Shown here: one piece after another, positions 9,631-18,172 of the stretch
How the letters are laid out: each line of letters starts with the position of its first letter
How positions within the stretch are numbered: the first letter of the stretch is position 1
NCBI GenBank assembly: GCA_024691045.1
Contig: JAILOC010000120.1
Coordinates: 1-28,553, forward strand
Direction of reading: 5' to 3'
From: Lachnospiraceae bacterium
GTDB lineage: Bacteria > Bacillota_A > Clostridia > Lachnospirales > Lachnospiraceae
Length of the DNA: 28,553 nt
The notes under the pieces: generated by a model
Told to the model about the DNA's origin: nothing
What the model saw: the letters and a program-made list of their open reading frames with translations, nothing else
Database searches by the model: none
Program-made: the position numbers and the translations under genes

Positions 9631-10818
9631 TCAAAGGATCTCCGCCGGACCGTCTCCTATCTCAACAACATAGAAATCAGCCGCATATCCGATCTTTTCC
9701 AGATATTCCGCGCCGACCTTTTCTATAAAGGAATCCACGCATTCATCCTTGACAATGCTTACGGTACAGCCGCCGAAGCCCGCGCCTGTCATCCTCGAAC
9801 CGATGACGCCGGGCTGTTTTCTTGCCGCATCCACGAGCGCATCAAGCTCGGGTCCGGTCACTTCGTAATCATCCCTGAGCGATTCGTGGGATGCATTCAT
9901 AAGCTGTCCGAAAAGAGTAATGTTTTCTCTCTTTAGTGCCTGAACCGCGGTTATGGTCCTTCTGTTCTCATATACGGCGTGACGGGCTCTCTTTATCCTT
10001 ACATCATCCTTGATAAGCATCTCGACTTTGCCGAATGTAGCTTCGTCAAGTTCACCAAGGCTCTGTACATCAACAAGAGTTCTTATCTCGGAAAGAGCCG
10101 TTTCACACTCGGCTCTTCTCTCATTGTACTTGGAATCCCCGAGGCCTCTCTTTTTGTTGGAGCATGCAATTACCAGCTTGCAGCCTGTAAGCTTGATAGG
10201 GACATATTCATACTGGAGCGTTGCGGTATCGAGGAAGATAGCGTGATCTTTCCTGCCCATTGCTATCGCAAACTGGTCCATGATCCCGCAGTTTACTCCG
10301 TTGAACCTGTTCTCGGAATACTGGCCTATCTTCGCAAGGTCTATATTCGATACTTCAAAACCGAACAGGCTCTTAAGAATGAATCCCGTAAGGACCTCGA
10401 CGGAAGCTGAAGAAGACAGTCCCGATCCGTTGGGGATATTGCCGTACAGGACCACATCGAAGCCTGCGGGAACTGTCATTTTCTTTTCGGCAAATGCCCA
10501 GATGATGCCTGCGGGATAATTGACCCATTTCAGATCATCGGAGGGCTTCAGCTCCTTATCGAGATCAAGGGATATAATGCCCTCTTCCTTAAAATTCATT
10601 GAGTAAAAGTTCGCTGTTTTGTCGTCACGGACCCTGACTGCCGCATAAGTACCGATGTTAAGTGCGCAGGGAAATACATGCCCGCCGTTATAGTCGGTGT
10701 GCTCTCCGATAAGATTCACTCTTCCGGGTGCAAAAAATACCCTCGCCCCTTCGCTTGATCCGTACTTTTCGGCAAAGACTTCAAGAACTCTGTTCTTAAC
10801 ATCCCCTGCATTATCCAT
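9631..10818 (-). CDS. galK: Galactokinase
   Basis: The enzyme phosphorylates alpha-D-galactose to galactose 1-phosphate with ATP, the first committed Leloir-pathway step. The 395-residue length is typical. GHMP-kinase motifs are complete: APGRVNLIGEHTDYNGG near the N-terminus (the galactokinase signature), the phosphate-binding loop NIPNGSGLSSSASVEV near residue 130, the catalytic region CGIMDQFAIAMG, and the C-terminal GSRMTGAGFGGCTVSIV. The ATG at 10818 has GGGG seven bases upstream. It is the third gene of metY-UPF0145-galK, 14 bases after the UPF0145 gene. No galT or galE is in view, and the operon partners are not sugar genes. There is no room for a terminator before the convergent gene. 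Confidence 0.97.
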   Translation of the reverse strand: MDNAGDVKNRVLEVFAEKYGSSEGARVFFAPGRVNLIGEHTDYNGGHVFPCALNIGTYAAVRVRDDKTANFYSMNFKEEGIISLDLDKELKPSDDLKWVNYPAGIIWAFAEKKMTVPAGFDVVLYGNIPNGSGLSSSASVEVLTGFILKSLFGFEVSNIDLAKIGQYSENRFNGVNCGIMDQFAIAMGRKDHAIFLDTATLQYEYVPIKLTGCKLVIACSNKKRGLGDSKYNERRAECETALSEIRTLVDVQSLGELDEATFGKVEMLIKDDVRIKRARHAVYENRRTITAVQALKRENITLFGQLMNASHESLRDDYEVTGPELDALVDAARKQPGVIGSRMTGAGFGGCTVSIVKDECVDSFIEKVGAEYLEKIGYAADFYVVEIGDGPAEIL

Positions 10819-10832
10819 AGCTGTACCCCGTT

Positions 10833-11153
10833 TTACTGGATGACAACTGCAGTTCCGCTTGCGGTCACCATGAGCATTCCGTTATCCGCCCCAAGTACCT
10901 CATAATCAATGTCCACGCCGACAACGGCATTAGCACCCAGCTGTGCAGCTCTCTGCTGCATTTCATTAACTGCCTGCTGTCTTGCCTGAATAAGTTCATC
11001 CTCATAGGTTGCCGAACGGCCTCCGAAAATATTGGATAAGCCGGCTACCATATCCTTGATCATATTGACTCCGGCAATCACCTCGCCGAATACGATTCCT
11101 TTATATTCTACGATCTTGCTTCCTTCAACACCCGGTGTTGTTGTAACTATCAT
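10833..11153 (-). CDS. UPF0145 (YbjQ-family) protein
   Basis: A 106-residue protein of the UPF0145/YbjQ family, which folds as a small pentameric beta-rich domain of unknown role, sometimes described as heavy-metal-binding. Family features seen are the N-terminal [20 protein letters not shown], then [13 protein letters not shown], then the helix [20 protein letters not shown] followed by [11 protein letters not shown]. The length is normal for the family. The start has AAAAGGAG eight bases upstream. It lies 22 bases after metY and 14 bases before galK, so it is an internal operon gene. I cannot state a reaction. Confidence 0.93.
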   Translation of the reverse strand: MIVTTTPGVEGSKIVEYKGIVFGEVIAGVNMIKDMVAGLSNIFGGRSATYEDELIQARQQAVNEMQQRAAQLGANAVVGVDIDYEVLGADNGMLMVTASGTAVVIQ

Positions 11154-11175
11154 GGCGTTCTCCTTTTATGAACAG

Positions 11176-12444
11176 TTAGGCGAGAGCCTGCGCAAGATCC
11201 TCAATGATGTCGTCGACATTTTCGATTCCGACACTGAGCCTGATAAGGTCGGGACCTACTCCCGCTGCAACAAGTTCTTCATCCGTAAGCTGTCTGTGGG
11301 TTGATGATGCGGGATGGAGCACACAGGTATGTGCGTCCGCAACATGTGTGGCGATCATTGCGACCTTAAGCTTTCTCATGAAGTCTTCAGCTGCTTTTCT
11401 TCCGCCCTTTACGCCGAAGGAGATAACTCCGCAGGTTCCGTTTGGCATATATTTCCTGGCAAGTTCATAATACTTGTCTCCCTCAAGTCCGGGATAGGTG
11501 ATCCATGCAACCTTGTCGTTAGCCTTGAGGAACTCCGCAACCTTCTGAGCATTCTCGCAGTGTCTGGGGATCCTGACGGCAAGCGACTCGAGCCCGAGGT
11601 TAAGATAGAATGCATTCTGGGGAGACTGGATGGATCCGAGGTCTCTCATAAGCTGTGCGGTACACTTTGTAATGAATGCGCCTTCTTTTCCGAATTTCTC
11701 GGCATAGGTGATGCCGTGGTAGCTCTCATCGGGAGTGCAGAGTCCGGGGAACTTGTCGGCATGTGCCATCCAGTCGAACTTTCCGGAATCAACGATGCAT
11801 CCGCCTACGGCAACATCATGTCCGTCCATATACTTGGTGGTGGAGTGGGTCACGATGTCACAGCCCCACTCAAAAGGCCTGCAGTTGATGGGTGTTGCGA
11901 AGGTGTTGTCAACGATGAGTGGAACACCGTGCTTATGTGCGGCATTTGCAAATTTCTCAAAATCAAAAACGGTAAGGGCGGGATTTGCGATGGTCTCACC
12001 GAATACCGCCTTGGTATTAGGTTTGAATGCTGCTTCGAGCTCTTCCTCGGTACAATCGGGAGAGATGAAGGTGAAATCGATACCCATCTTTCTCATTGTC
12101 ACATTAAAGAGATTGAAGGTTCCTCCGTATATCGAAGAGGAAGAAATGACGTGGTCTCCGCAGTTTGCAAGATTGAAAACGGCAAACATATTGGCAGCCT
12201 GGCCCGAGCTGGTGAGCATGGCTGCGGTTCCGCCCTCAAGTGCGGCTATCTTGGCTGCTACCATATCATTGGTGGGGTTCTGGAGTCTGGTATAGAAATA
12301 TCCGCTCGCCTCAAGATCGAAGAGCTTACCCATGTCTTCGCTGGTATCATACTTAAAAGTAGTGCTCTGAATGATGGGGATCATGCGGGATTCGCCGTTC
12401 TTAGGGGTATAGCCCGCCTGAATACATTTTGTTTCTGCTTTCAT
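11176..12444 (-). CDS. metY: O-acetylhomoserine sulfhydrylase (homocysteine synthase)
   Basis: The enzyme makes homocysteine from O-acetylhomoserine and sulfide, the direct sulfhydrylation route to methionine. The 422-residue protein is a Cys/Met-metabolism PLP enzyme: SGYFYTRLQNPTNDMVAAKI near the start, the cofactor region SSGQAANMFAVFN, and the PLP-lysine motif THSTTKYMDGHDVAVGG. The length and the C-terminal TCVLHPASSTHRQL favour MetY over the shorter cystathionine gamma-synthase/lyase group, though sequence alone cannot fully separate them. The ATG has GGAGG five bases upstream. It leads the metY-UPF0145-galK operon from a promoter at 12479-12507. The leader is only about 30 bases, so no SAM riboswitch or T-box fits in front of it. 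Confidence 0.94.
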   Translation of the reverse strand: MKAETKCIQAGYTPKNGESRMIPIIQSTTFKYDTSEDMGKLFDLEASGYFYTRLQNPTNDMVAAKIAALEGGTAAMLTSSGQAANMFAVFNLANCGDHVISSSSIYGGTFNLFNVTMRKMGIDFTFISPDCTEEELEAAFKPNTKAVFGETIANPALTVFDFEKFANAAHKHGVPLIVDNTFATPINCRPFEWGCDIVTHSTTKYMDGHDVAVGGCIVDSGKFDWMAHADKFPGLCTPDESYHGITYAEKFGKEGAFITKCTAQLMRDLGSIQSPQNAFYLNLGLESLAVRIPRHCENAQKVAEFLKANDKVAWITYPGLEGDKYYELARKYMPNGTCGVISFGVKGGRKAAEDFMRKLKVAMIATHVADAHTCVLHPASSTHRQLTDEELVAAGVGPDLIRLSVGIENVDDIIEDLAQALA

Positions 12445-12478
12445 ATTTTCCTCCTGTCGAAGCGCAAAATTCCTTTAT

Positions 12479-12507
12479 ATTTTAGCCCCCGTGCCCTGCA
12501 CCTGCAA
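12479..12507 (-). promoter_or_regulatory. Putative metY promoter
   Basis: On the minus strand TTGCAG (12502-12507) and TAAAAT (12479-12484) are exactly 17 bases apart. The -10 matches at five of six positions, the -35 only at the first three. The gap also carries the terminator of the preceding lipoprotein gene, which supports independent transcription of metY. Confidence 0.5.
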
Positions 12508-12541
12508 GGATATATTTTGATAAATTCCGCATTTGCGCTAC

Positions 12542-12570
12542 AAAAAAAGAGGACCCGTAAGGTCCTCTTT
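12542..12570 (-). terminator. Intrinsic terminator of the DUF3048 lipoprotein gene
   Basis: On the minus strand an 8-bp perfect stem (AGAGGACC pairing with GGTCCTCT) is followed by a run of seven T. It begins about 15 bases beyond the stop codon of the lipoprotein gene. Confidence 0.93.
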
Positions 12571-12584
12571 GATCTTAAGATTTA

Positions 12585-13826
12585 TTACGCGTTGTAGATC
12601 GTAAATGCTCTGTATTTATTCCATACCAGACATATCCATGTCTTTCCTTTGTTCAGGATGACTTCTTCATCCTCGTTTTCGGCATACAGGTATCTGGTCT
12701 GAGCGTATATACCATCAGTATAATTCAGATCCTTATCGAACGGCAGATCTCTCGCCCATTTGAGCTCGACACACTTTCCGTTCGTGAAAAGAAGTCCGTC
12801 CCCCGCACCGAATACTACGAAGTTCATATATCCGTCATTACCGGGGTATACTTCACCGTCAACAAACTTGATGATGACATTTGTTACCGCAAGCTGCTCC
12901 CCGTTCACCTCATCAACCTGGGGTTCTCCGTTCTGATACCTGTAATAGAGATGATCCTCGGGATTGTAGACAAAATATGGATTGAGCTCGCTGTATCCGT
13001 TGGCACTGGTCTGGTTGTGGTCTCCGCCGGGATAGATCTCGTTAACATCGGGATAGTCTTCATATTCCGCAAGGGCTGCATCCGTTGCAAAAGGAAGAGG
13101 GAATGTATAATTCCCGGTGGGATAATCGGTGCTGTATCCGAGACGGGACACTGCGGCGTTATATCCTTCCAGACTCATCACTCCGGTATATTCAAGTGAC
13201 CATCCAAGCGCCTGGCGTTCCTTATCCCTGGAAAAGGCCTCGTCCGCACCTACATCGATACCCTTTACCGAAGCGCTTATATTATCCACATAATCGCTGT
13301 TTATGAGAGGGCCGACATATGATTCGGCAAGTCCCCAGTTACAATAGATGGCATCGAAACTGAGTGCTTCCTGAACAAAATAGTGTCTTGCACTTCTGAT
13401 GGGTTCGATATATTCCAGATCCCCATAGTTCTGGAAGATCCCCATAAGTCTCGTACAGCTGCACTTCTCCATGGGAGCTTCATAGATTATGTCCGCATAG
13501 GATACTCCGTACTGGGGAAGAGCGTTTCTGTTATTGGGTATCATAACGGCAAACGGTCTGCGATGTGCTATATCCGAGTCTATCCATTCACCGGTAAGAT
13601 AGCTCTCCATCCTGCCGTCGTCCCGGACATATCTCTCACCTATAGCCATAAGCCCGGGAAGAACAGTTGGTTCAGGTCTTTCGGGGTTCACATTGCCCGA
13701 AACGTCCAGGGGTTCCGGCTGGTAATCGGAAGGTTTGTACTCGTTGGGATCCCCGCAGGCGGTCACCGTAAGAAGGGCCGCTGTGGCAAATATCAGATAT
13801 TTTTTAGCAAGTTTACCAAACTGCAT
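12585..13826 (-). CDS. DUF3048 (YerB-like) lipoprotein
   Basis: A 413-residue exported lipoprotein. The signal peptide (residues 1-24) ends in TVTAC, with Cys24 as the lipidated residue, so the protein should sit on the outer face of the membrane. A Pro-rich linker with LDVSGNVNPERPEP follows. The DUF3048 domain then covers most of the protein: HRRPFAVMIPNNRNALPQYG, ADIIYEAPMEK, and IEPIRSARHYF are characteristic, and the C-terminal part (KWARDLPFD, LNKGKTWICLVW) completes it. The biochemical role of the family is not known to me. The ATG has AGAGGAAAA upstream. It lies 33 bases after tRNA-Leu with no terminator between, so it may share that promoter. It is closed by its own terminator. Confidence 0.92.
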   Translation of the reverse strand: MQFGKLAKKYLIFATAALLTVTACGDPNEYKPSDYQPEPLDVSGNVNPERPEPTVLPGLMAIGERYVRDDGRMESYLTGEWIDSDIAHRRPFAVMIPNNRNALPQYGVSYADIIYEAPMEKCSCTRLMGIFQNYGDLEYIEPIRSARHYFVQEALSFDAIYCNWGLAESYVGPLINSDYVDNISASVKGIDVGADEAFSRDKERQALGWSLEYTGVMSLEGYNAAVSRLGYSTDYPTGNYTFPLPFATDAALAEYEDYPDVNEIYPGGDHNQTSANGYSELNPYFVYNPEDHLYYRYQNGEPQVDEVNGEQLAVTNVIIKFVDGEVYPGNDGYMNFVVFGAGDGLLFTNGKCVELKWARDLPFDKDLNYTDGIYAQTRYLYAENEDEEVILNKGKTWICLVWNKYRAFTIYNA

Positions 13827-13858
13827 ATATTTTTCCTCTGTAACAGATCACAGGTCAG

Positions 13859-13942
13859 TGCGGGTAGCCGGACTCGAACCGGCACGGTGTCGCCACCGAG
13901 GGATTTTAAGTCCCTTGCGTCTACCTATTTCGCCATACCCGC
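13859..13942 (-). tRNA. tRNA-Leu(UAA)
   Basis: An 84-base tRNA with a 7-bp acceptor stem (GCGGGTA pairing with TACCCGC) and discriminator A at 13859. The anticodon arm AGGGA-CTTAAAA-TCCCT gives anticodon TAA, and a long variable arm (CGGTGGCGACACCG) marks a class II tRNA. The T-arm GGTTCGAGTCC is standard. The 3' CCA is not encoded (the next bases are CTG), which fits the presence of cca in this window. Confidence 0.98.
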
Positions 13943-13963
13943 TTCTTCAATCTGCAAGAAGGG

Positions 13964-13992
13964 ATTGTATCATAAGGGCTTGTAAAAAGCAA
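13964..13992 (-). promoter_or_regulatory. Extended -10 promoter for tRNA-Leu
   Basis: On the minus strand TTGCTT (13987-13992) and TACAAT (13964-13969) are 17 bases apart, and TGA precedes the -10, giving an extended -10 element. It overlaps the last codons of the GH13 gene. Transcription would begin about 15 bases before the tRNA 5' end. Confidence 0.6.
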
Positions 13993-16081
13993 GAATCAGG
14001 GCGGATTCGGGAGGGATCGCCATGTCCAGCATTCCACCCGTAAGCTGGTATACGGGACCGGTCATCGAGTAGCCCTCGCGGGTCGTCGAAAATACCGTTC
14101 TCATCAGTCCGGATCTCGTCGTTCCGATTTCCCAGACGCTTATGTTCTTCAGGATCTCGTGATCGTTATTGTTGACCAGTATGAGGAGCTGCTCGTTACG
14201 GTCAAACCTTCCGTATGCCAGAAAATTATAATCGCTGTCCACCATCTTGATGGAGCCTGTCCTGAACACGGGATGCCTGTTTCTTAAGGAGATCAGGTCC
14301 CTGTGAAAAGAGATCATCTCCTTATCCTCATGTCCCCAGGGGTATGTGCGCCTGTTGTCAGGATCGGTAAATCCGCACACTCCGGCTTCGTCCCCGTAAT
14401 AGATTGTGGGAGCTCCGAGCCAGGTCATCTGGATCACCACGGCCTCCCTGAACACGGCTTTATTCGTATTCTTTTCCGCGGCAGCGGGTCCAAGGGTTCC
14501 TGTACGTCCCACCATATGGTTGGTACGGGTCAGGAATCTCGAATGGTCGTGGTTTGAGAGTTCGTTCATGGCGGACTGCAGGCTGGGCGTTGAGAAAGCA
14601 GCACCGTGATGCTTCATGGCCCCCCAGAAAACATCCGCATTTCCGAGAAGATCCTCCCTAAAATCGTCCGAATGCTTCTCCATTCCGGTAAGGAACCAGG
14701 TGACCGGCTCCATGAACGCATCATAGTTCATGACGGAATCCCACTCGTCACCCTGGAGCCAGGCCTTCTTGTCTCCGTAATGCTCGGCGAGGATCAGGGC
14801 ATCGGGATTGGCTTCCTTAACGGCCTTTCGGAATCTCTTCCAGAAGAAGTGGTTGTATTCGGGTGAATGTCCGAGATCGGCGGCTACATCGAGTCTCCAT
14901 CCGTCTGCGTTAAATGGCGGCGATACCCACTTCTGTCCGATCTTAAGGACATATTCAAGAAGCTTATCGGATCCCTCGTAATTGAGCTTGGGAAGGGTAT
15001 CGTGTCCCCACCAGCCGTCATAGGTTCCGTTGTAGGGCCAGCCGTTTTCGTTGTTAAAGGAAAAATAATTCCTGTAGGGACTTTCCGGACTTACAAATGC
15101 GCCCTTCTCATATCCCTCTTCATTCTCATATATTCGCTCCCTGTCCATCCATTTGTTGAACGAACCGCAGTGATTGAAGACACCGTCGAGAATGACTCTC
15201 ATTCCTCTTTTGTGTGCTTCGTTAACCACCTTTATGAAGAGCTCGTCGGATGCGGTAAGATTCGCCCTTCCCGCAGTCCTTCTGATGTACTTGGTAGCCA
15301 GGCGGTTTTCCTTCTGTCCGGGAGGCAGCACCTCCCCTCCGTCATCCACTATCACGCCGAAATGGGGATCGATATGGTCATAATCCTGGATATCGTATTT
15401 ATGATTGGAAGGCGAGACAAAGAGAGGATTAAAGTAGATGACTTCGATGCCGAGACTCTTGATATAGTCCATCTTGTCGAGCACGCCCTGAAGATCTCCG
15501 CCGTAGAAATTGCGAACGTCCATATGTGAGGGAAGTTCATCCCAGTTTTCGACCCTGTGCACGGGCTGTCCGATATATGCATATTCGCCGTCGACAACAT
15601 CGTTTGTGGGGTCTCCGTTGCAGAAACGGTCGACATATATCTGGTACATAACGGCTCCCTTGCTCCATGCCGGAGTGGAGAAGCCGGGGAAGACTACGAA
15701 ATCATAGTATTCATTCGGTTCGGATACGGGTCCCCTCGAATCAAAGAAGACCTTCACCTGTCCCGAGACCACCTCAAAATGGTATGCGAACCTGCCGCCG
15801 GAGAGCACAGTCTCCGTCTCATAATAATCAAAATGTCTCTCGGTCAGGACCTTATGCATGACGTAACGTCTGCCACCGCTGACCAGGCATACTATATCAA
15901 CATTGTTCTTGGCTGTACGGAACCTGATACGGACCTGTTCACCGGCCCCCGGTTCCTCGGGATCGAGATAATTGGAAGTGGTATCGGAATACAGGGCTCT
16001 GCTGTTGAAAACAGGCCTCATATTGAGAATATAGTCCAGATTGCTCAGTACTTTCTTCCGATGTTCCAGATCTGCGGACAT
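13970..16081 (-). CDS. GH13 alpha-glucan hydrolase (neopullulanase/cyclomaltodextrinase type)
   Basis: A 703-residue cytoplasmic alpha-amylase-family enzyme that should hydrolyse alpha-1,4 (and perhaps alpha-1,6) bonds in maltodextrins or cyclodextrins. Residues about 20-130 form a beta-rich N-terminal domain of CBM34 type. The barrel starts at WSKGAVMYQIYVDRFCNGDP. Catalytic regions are intact: GMRVILDGVFNHCG, GWRLDVAADLG (nucleophile Asp), ALILAEHYGD (acid/base Glu) and ELSNHDHSRF (third acid). A C-terminal beta domain closes it. It is longer than typical neopullulanases, with an insertion after strand 3. I chose the ATG at 16081 because GGAGG lies six bases upstream; an upstream in-frame start nine codons earlier has none. 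No signal peptide is visible. The tRNA promoter overlaps its 3' end. Exact substrate is open. Confidence 0.93.
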   Translation of the reverse strand: MSADLEHRKKVLSNLDYILNMRPVFNSRALYSDTTSNYLDPEEPGAGEQVRIRFRTAKNNVDIVCLVSGGRRYVMHKVLTERHFDYYETETVLSGGRFAYHFEVVSGQVKVFFDSRGPVSEPNEYYDFVVFPGFSTPAWSKGAVMYQIYVDRFCNGDPTNDVVDGEYAYIGQPVHRVENWDELPSHMDVRNFYGGDLQGVLDKMDYIKSLGIEVIYFNPLFVSPSNHKYDIQDYDHIDPHFGVIVDDGGEVLPPGQKENRLATKYIRRTAGRANLTASDELFIKVVNEAHKRGMRVILDGVFNHCGSFNKWMDRERIYENEEGYEKGAFVSPESPYRNYFSFNNENGWPYNGTYDGWWGHDTLPKLNYEGSDKLLEYVLKIGQKWVSPPFNADGWRLDVAADLGHSPEYNHFFWKRFRKAVKEANPDALILAEHYGDKKAWLQGDEWDSVMNYDAFMEPVTWFLTGMEKHSDDFREDLLGNADVFWGAMKHHGAAFSTPSLQSAMNELSNHDHSRFLTRTNHMVGRTGTLGPAAAEKNTNKAVFREAVVIQMTWLGAPTIYYGDEAGVCGFTDPDNRRTYPWGHEDKEMISFHRDLISLRNRHPVFRTGSIKMVDSDYNFLAYGRFDRNEQLLILVNNNDHEILKNISVWEIGTTRSGLMRTVFSTTREGYSMTGPVYQLTGGMLDMAIPPESALILAFYKPL

Positions 16082-16113
16082 GAAAAACCTCCGACATGTC
16101 AAAACCACAATAT

Positions 16114-16142
16114 ATTGTAGACTATTTTAATCCCATACACAA
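16114..16142 (-). promoter_or_regulatory. Putative promoter of the GH13 gene with overlapping palindrome
   Basis: On the minus strand TTGTGT (16137-16142) and TACAAT (16114-16119) are 17 bases apart. A perfect 12-base palindrome, ACAATATATTGT (16107-16118), overlaps the -10 and could be an operator. Confidence 0.45.
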
Positions 16143-16149
16143 GAGACAG

Positions 16150-16188
16150 GAAAAAGAAAAAGGACAGCCGGGGAAGCTGTCCTTTCTC
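16150..16188 (-). terminator. Intrinsic terminator between ftsH and the GH13 gene
   Basis: On the minus strand a perfect 10-bp stem (AAAGGACAGC pairing with GCTGTCCTTT, 8-base loop) continues into CTTTTTCC. It is about 145 bases beyond the ftsH stop codon, so it may end either ftsH mRNA or the candidate small RNA listed separately. Confidence 0.88.
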
Positions 16189-16236
16189 CAGAGAATCTAT
16201 CTCTTGGGGTATTTCCAAAACAAAATGTATTGGGGG
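16150..16236 (-). ncRNA. Candidate small RNA downstream of ftsH
   Basis: A promoter-like pair on the minus strand, TTGTTA (16267-16272) and TATAAG (16243-16248), has 18-base spacing and points to a start near 16236. Between it and the terminator lie about 85 bases without an open frame, with a small hairpin (AGAGA and TCTCT arms, near 16191-16208) just before the terminator stem. This is a prediction from layout only. Confidence 0.25.
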
Positions 16237-16332
16237 TACATGCTTATAATATCATCAGCCCCCATATAACAAAATGCCAAAGATTCACAAATCTAACAGA
16301 GACTTCTTTTTCTTTTTGTGCAACTCTTCCAA

Positions 16333-18150
16333 TCAGGATGCGGTAAAAAGAGCTTCGAACTCTTCCCTGCCGATCTTTTCCTTCTCAAGAAGAAGCTCAG
16401 CGCACTTGTGAAGCACGCCTTCGTTCTGGAGGATTATATCCTTGGCCTTGGCATAGCAGTCATCGATGATCGACCTTACCTCGCGGTATATCTCGCTTGC
16501 AACCTCTTCGCTGTGGGACTTGGCATGGGCAAGATCCCTTCCGATGAATACTTCATCGTCGTCATCGTCATAGCAGACAACCCCGATATTGTCACTCATT
16601 CCGTAACGGGTGACCATCCTGCGGGCTTCTTTGGTGGCGCTCTTTATATCCGCCGATGCCCCTGTGGTGATCTCTCCGAAGATGATCTCCTCCGCGATCC
16701 TTCCGCCGAGAGAGACCATTATATCCTGGAGCATCTTGCTCTTGGTAAGGAACATCTCGTCCCTTTCGGGAAGCGGCATCGTATATCCCGCCGCACCGAC
16801 TCCGGTAGGGATGATGGATACGGTATAGACGGGGCCGACATCGGGAAGCACATGGAAAAGGATCGCATGTCCGGTCTCGTGGTATGCGGTGATCTTCTTT
16901 TCCTTCTCGGAAATGACCCTGCTCTTTTTCTCGGAACCGATACCGATCCGGATGAACGCTTCGTTTATCTGGGCCATTGAAATGAACGGGTTGTTCTTCC
17001 TTGCCGCACCGATCGCAGCTTCGTTCATAAGGTTCTCGAGATCCGCTCCGGTAAATCCTGCTGTTGTGCGTGCGATCTTCTCAAGATCGACGTCCTCGGA
17101 AAGCTTCTTATTCCTTGCGTGAACCTTGAGGATCTCCTCGCGTCCGGCCACATCGGGTCTCTGAACGGTGACTTTTCTGTCGAATCTTCCGGGTCTTAAG
17201 ATCGCGGGATCAAGGATATCAACCCTGTTTGTCGCAGCCATTACTATGATGCCGGAGTTTTCGGTAAAGCCATCCATCTCGACGAGGAGCTGGTTAAGAG
17301 TCTGCTCCCTTTCATCATGTCCGCCGCCGAGTCCGGTTCCTCTTCTTCTTGCAACGGCATCTATCTCATCTATGAATACGATGCAGGGCTTGTGCTTATT
17401 GGCTTCATCAAAAAGATCACGGACTCTGGAAGCGCCGACGCCGACAAACATCTCGACGAAATCGGAACCCGATATCGAAAGAAAGGGAACCTTTGCTTCG
17501 CCGGCTATGGCTTTGGCCAGAAGGGTCTTACCGGTTCCGGGAGCACCCTCGAGAAGGATTCCCTTGGGGATTCGTGCTCCGAGTGCCGCATATTTTCCGG
17601 GATCTTTGAGGAAATCGACTATCTCGGCGAGTTCTTCCTTTTCCTCCTTGAGTCCCGCAACATCAGCGAATGTGGTCTTGCCGTCGCCGTTTATCATATT
17701 AATGTGGATCTTACCGAAATTGAGCATCCGGTTCCCGGAGCCCGAATTTCCCGCAGGCCCAAGTATTGCCGAAAGCAGGAAAACCATCACCAGTGCGAGA
17801 AGCAGGATGGGGATCAGGATGTTTACGACCCAGTTCATGACCGATCTGTCCTTGATCACGGGATCAACACCGCCTCTTCTGAGCATATCCTCGGCAGCGC
17901 TCACATCCGTGACATAGAGTCTTTTGGTGAGTCCGCCCGTGCCGATTACGACCACATATCCTGAATTGCCGTTTTCGTTGGGGGTGATCTGCGCCTGGGC
18001 TATGGTTCCGGCAGATACGTCATTTATGAGCTGCCCGTATGTGTAATTGACCGAATTGGTCTTAAGCGTCTGAATGACCCAGAAAATGACCAATACTATA
18101 AAAAGCAGCCATAAATAGGGCCTGAATGGATTTTTTGCGGACTTTTCCAA
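16333..18150 (-). CDS. ftsH: ATP-dependent zinc metalloprotease FtsH
   Basis: A membrane-bound AAA+ protease that degrades damaged or regulated membrane and cytoplasmic proteins. Two transmembrane segments flank an extracytoplasmic domain (about residues 10-30 and 105-130). The AAA module has Walker A GAPGTGKT, Walker [11 protein letters not shown], and the second region of homology [20 protein letters not shown]. The zinc site is HETGH, with the third ligand Asp in [16 protein letters not shown] chose the TTG at 18150 because GGAGG lies nine bases upstream, giving 605 residues. A TTG at 18180 would overlap hpt and has no ribosome site. It is the last gene of the hup-rqcP-divIC-tilS-hpt-ftsH cluster. 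A run of five Asp before EVFIGRD is unusual but harmless-looking. Confidence 0.96.
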   Translation of the reverse strand: MEKSAKNPFRPYLWLLFIVLVIFWVIQTLKTNSVNYTYGQLINDVSAGTIAQAQITPNENGNSGYVVVIGTGGLTKRLYVTDVSAAEDMLRRGGVDPVIKDRSVMNWVVNILIPILLLALVMVFLLSAILGPAGNSGSGNRMLNFGKIHINMINGDGKTTFADVAGLKEEKEELAEIVDFLKDPGKYAALGARIPKGILLEGAPGTGKTLLAKAIAGEAKVPFLSISGSDFVEMFVGVGASRVRDLFDEANKHKPCIVFIDEIDAVARRRGTGLGGGHDEREQTLNQLLVEMDGFTENSGIIVMAATNRVDILDPAILRPGRFDRKVTVQRPDVAGREEILKVHARNKKLSEDVDLEKIARTTAGFTGADLENLMNEAAIGAARKNNPFISMAQINEAFIRIGIGSEKKSRVISEKEKKITAYHETGHAILFHVLPDVGPVYTVSIIPTGVGAAGYTMPLPERDEMFLTKSKMLQDIMVSLGGRIAEEIIFGEITTGASADIKSATKEARRMVTRYGMSDNIGVVCYDDDDDEVFIGRDLAHAKSHSEEVASEIYREVRSIIDDCYAKAKDIILQNEGVLHKCAELLLEKEKIGREEFEALFTAS

Positions 18151-18172
18151 AACTGTCTTCCTCCGAAACTGA

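Noticed and set aside
12445..12584. SAM riboswitch or T-box in front of metY
   Set aside because: The predicted leader is about 30 bases and the rest of the gap holds the previous gene's terminator, so there is no room.
11314..12597. Plus-strand open frame of 427 codons opposite metY
   Set aside because: It mirrors metY over its whole length, shows no recognisable family and runs through the metY promoter and terminator region.
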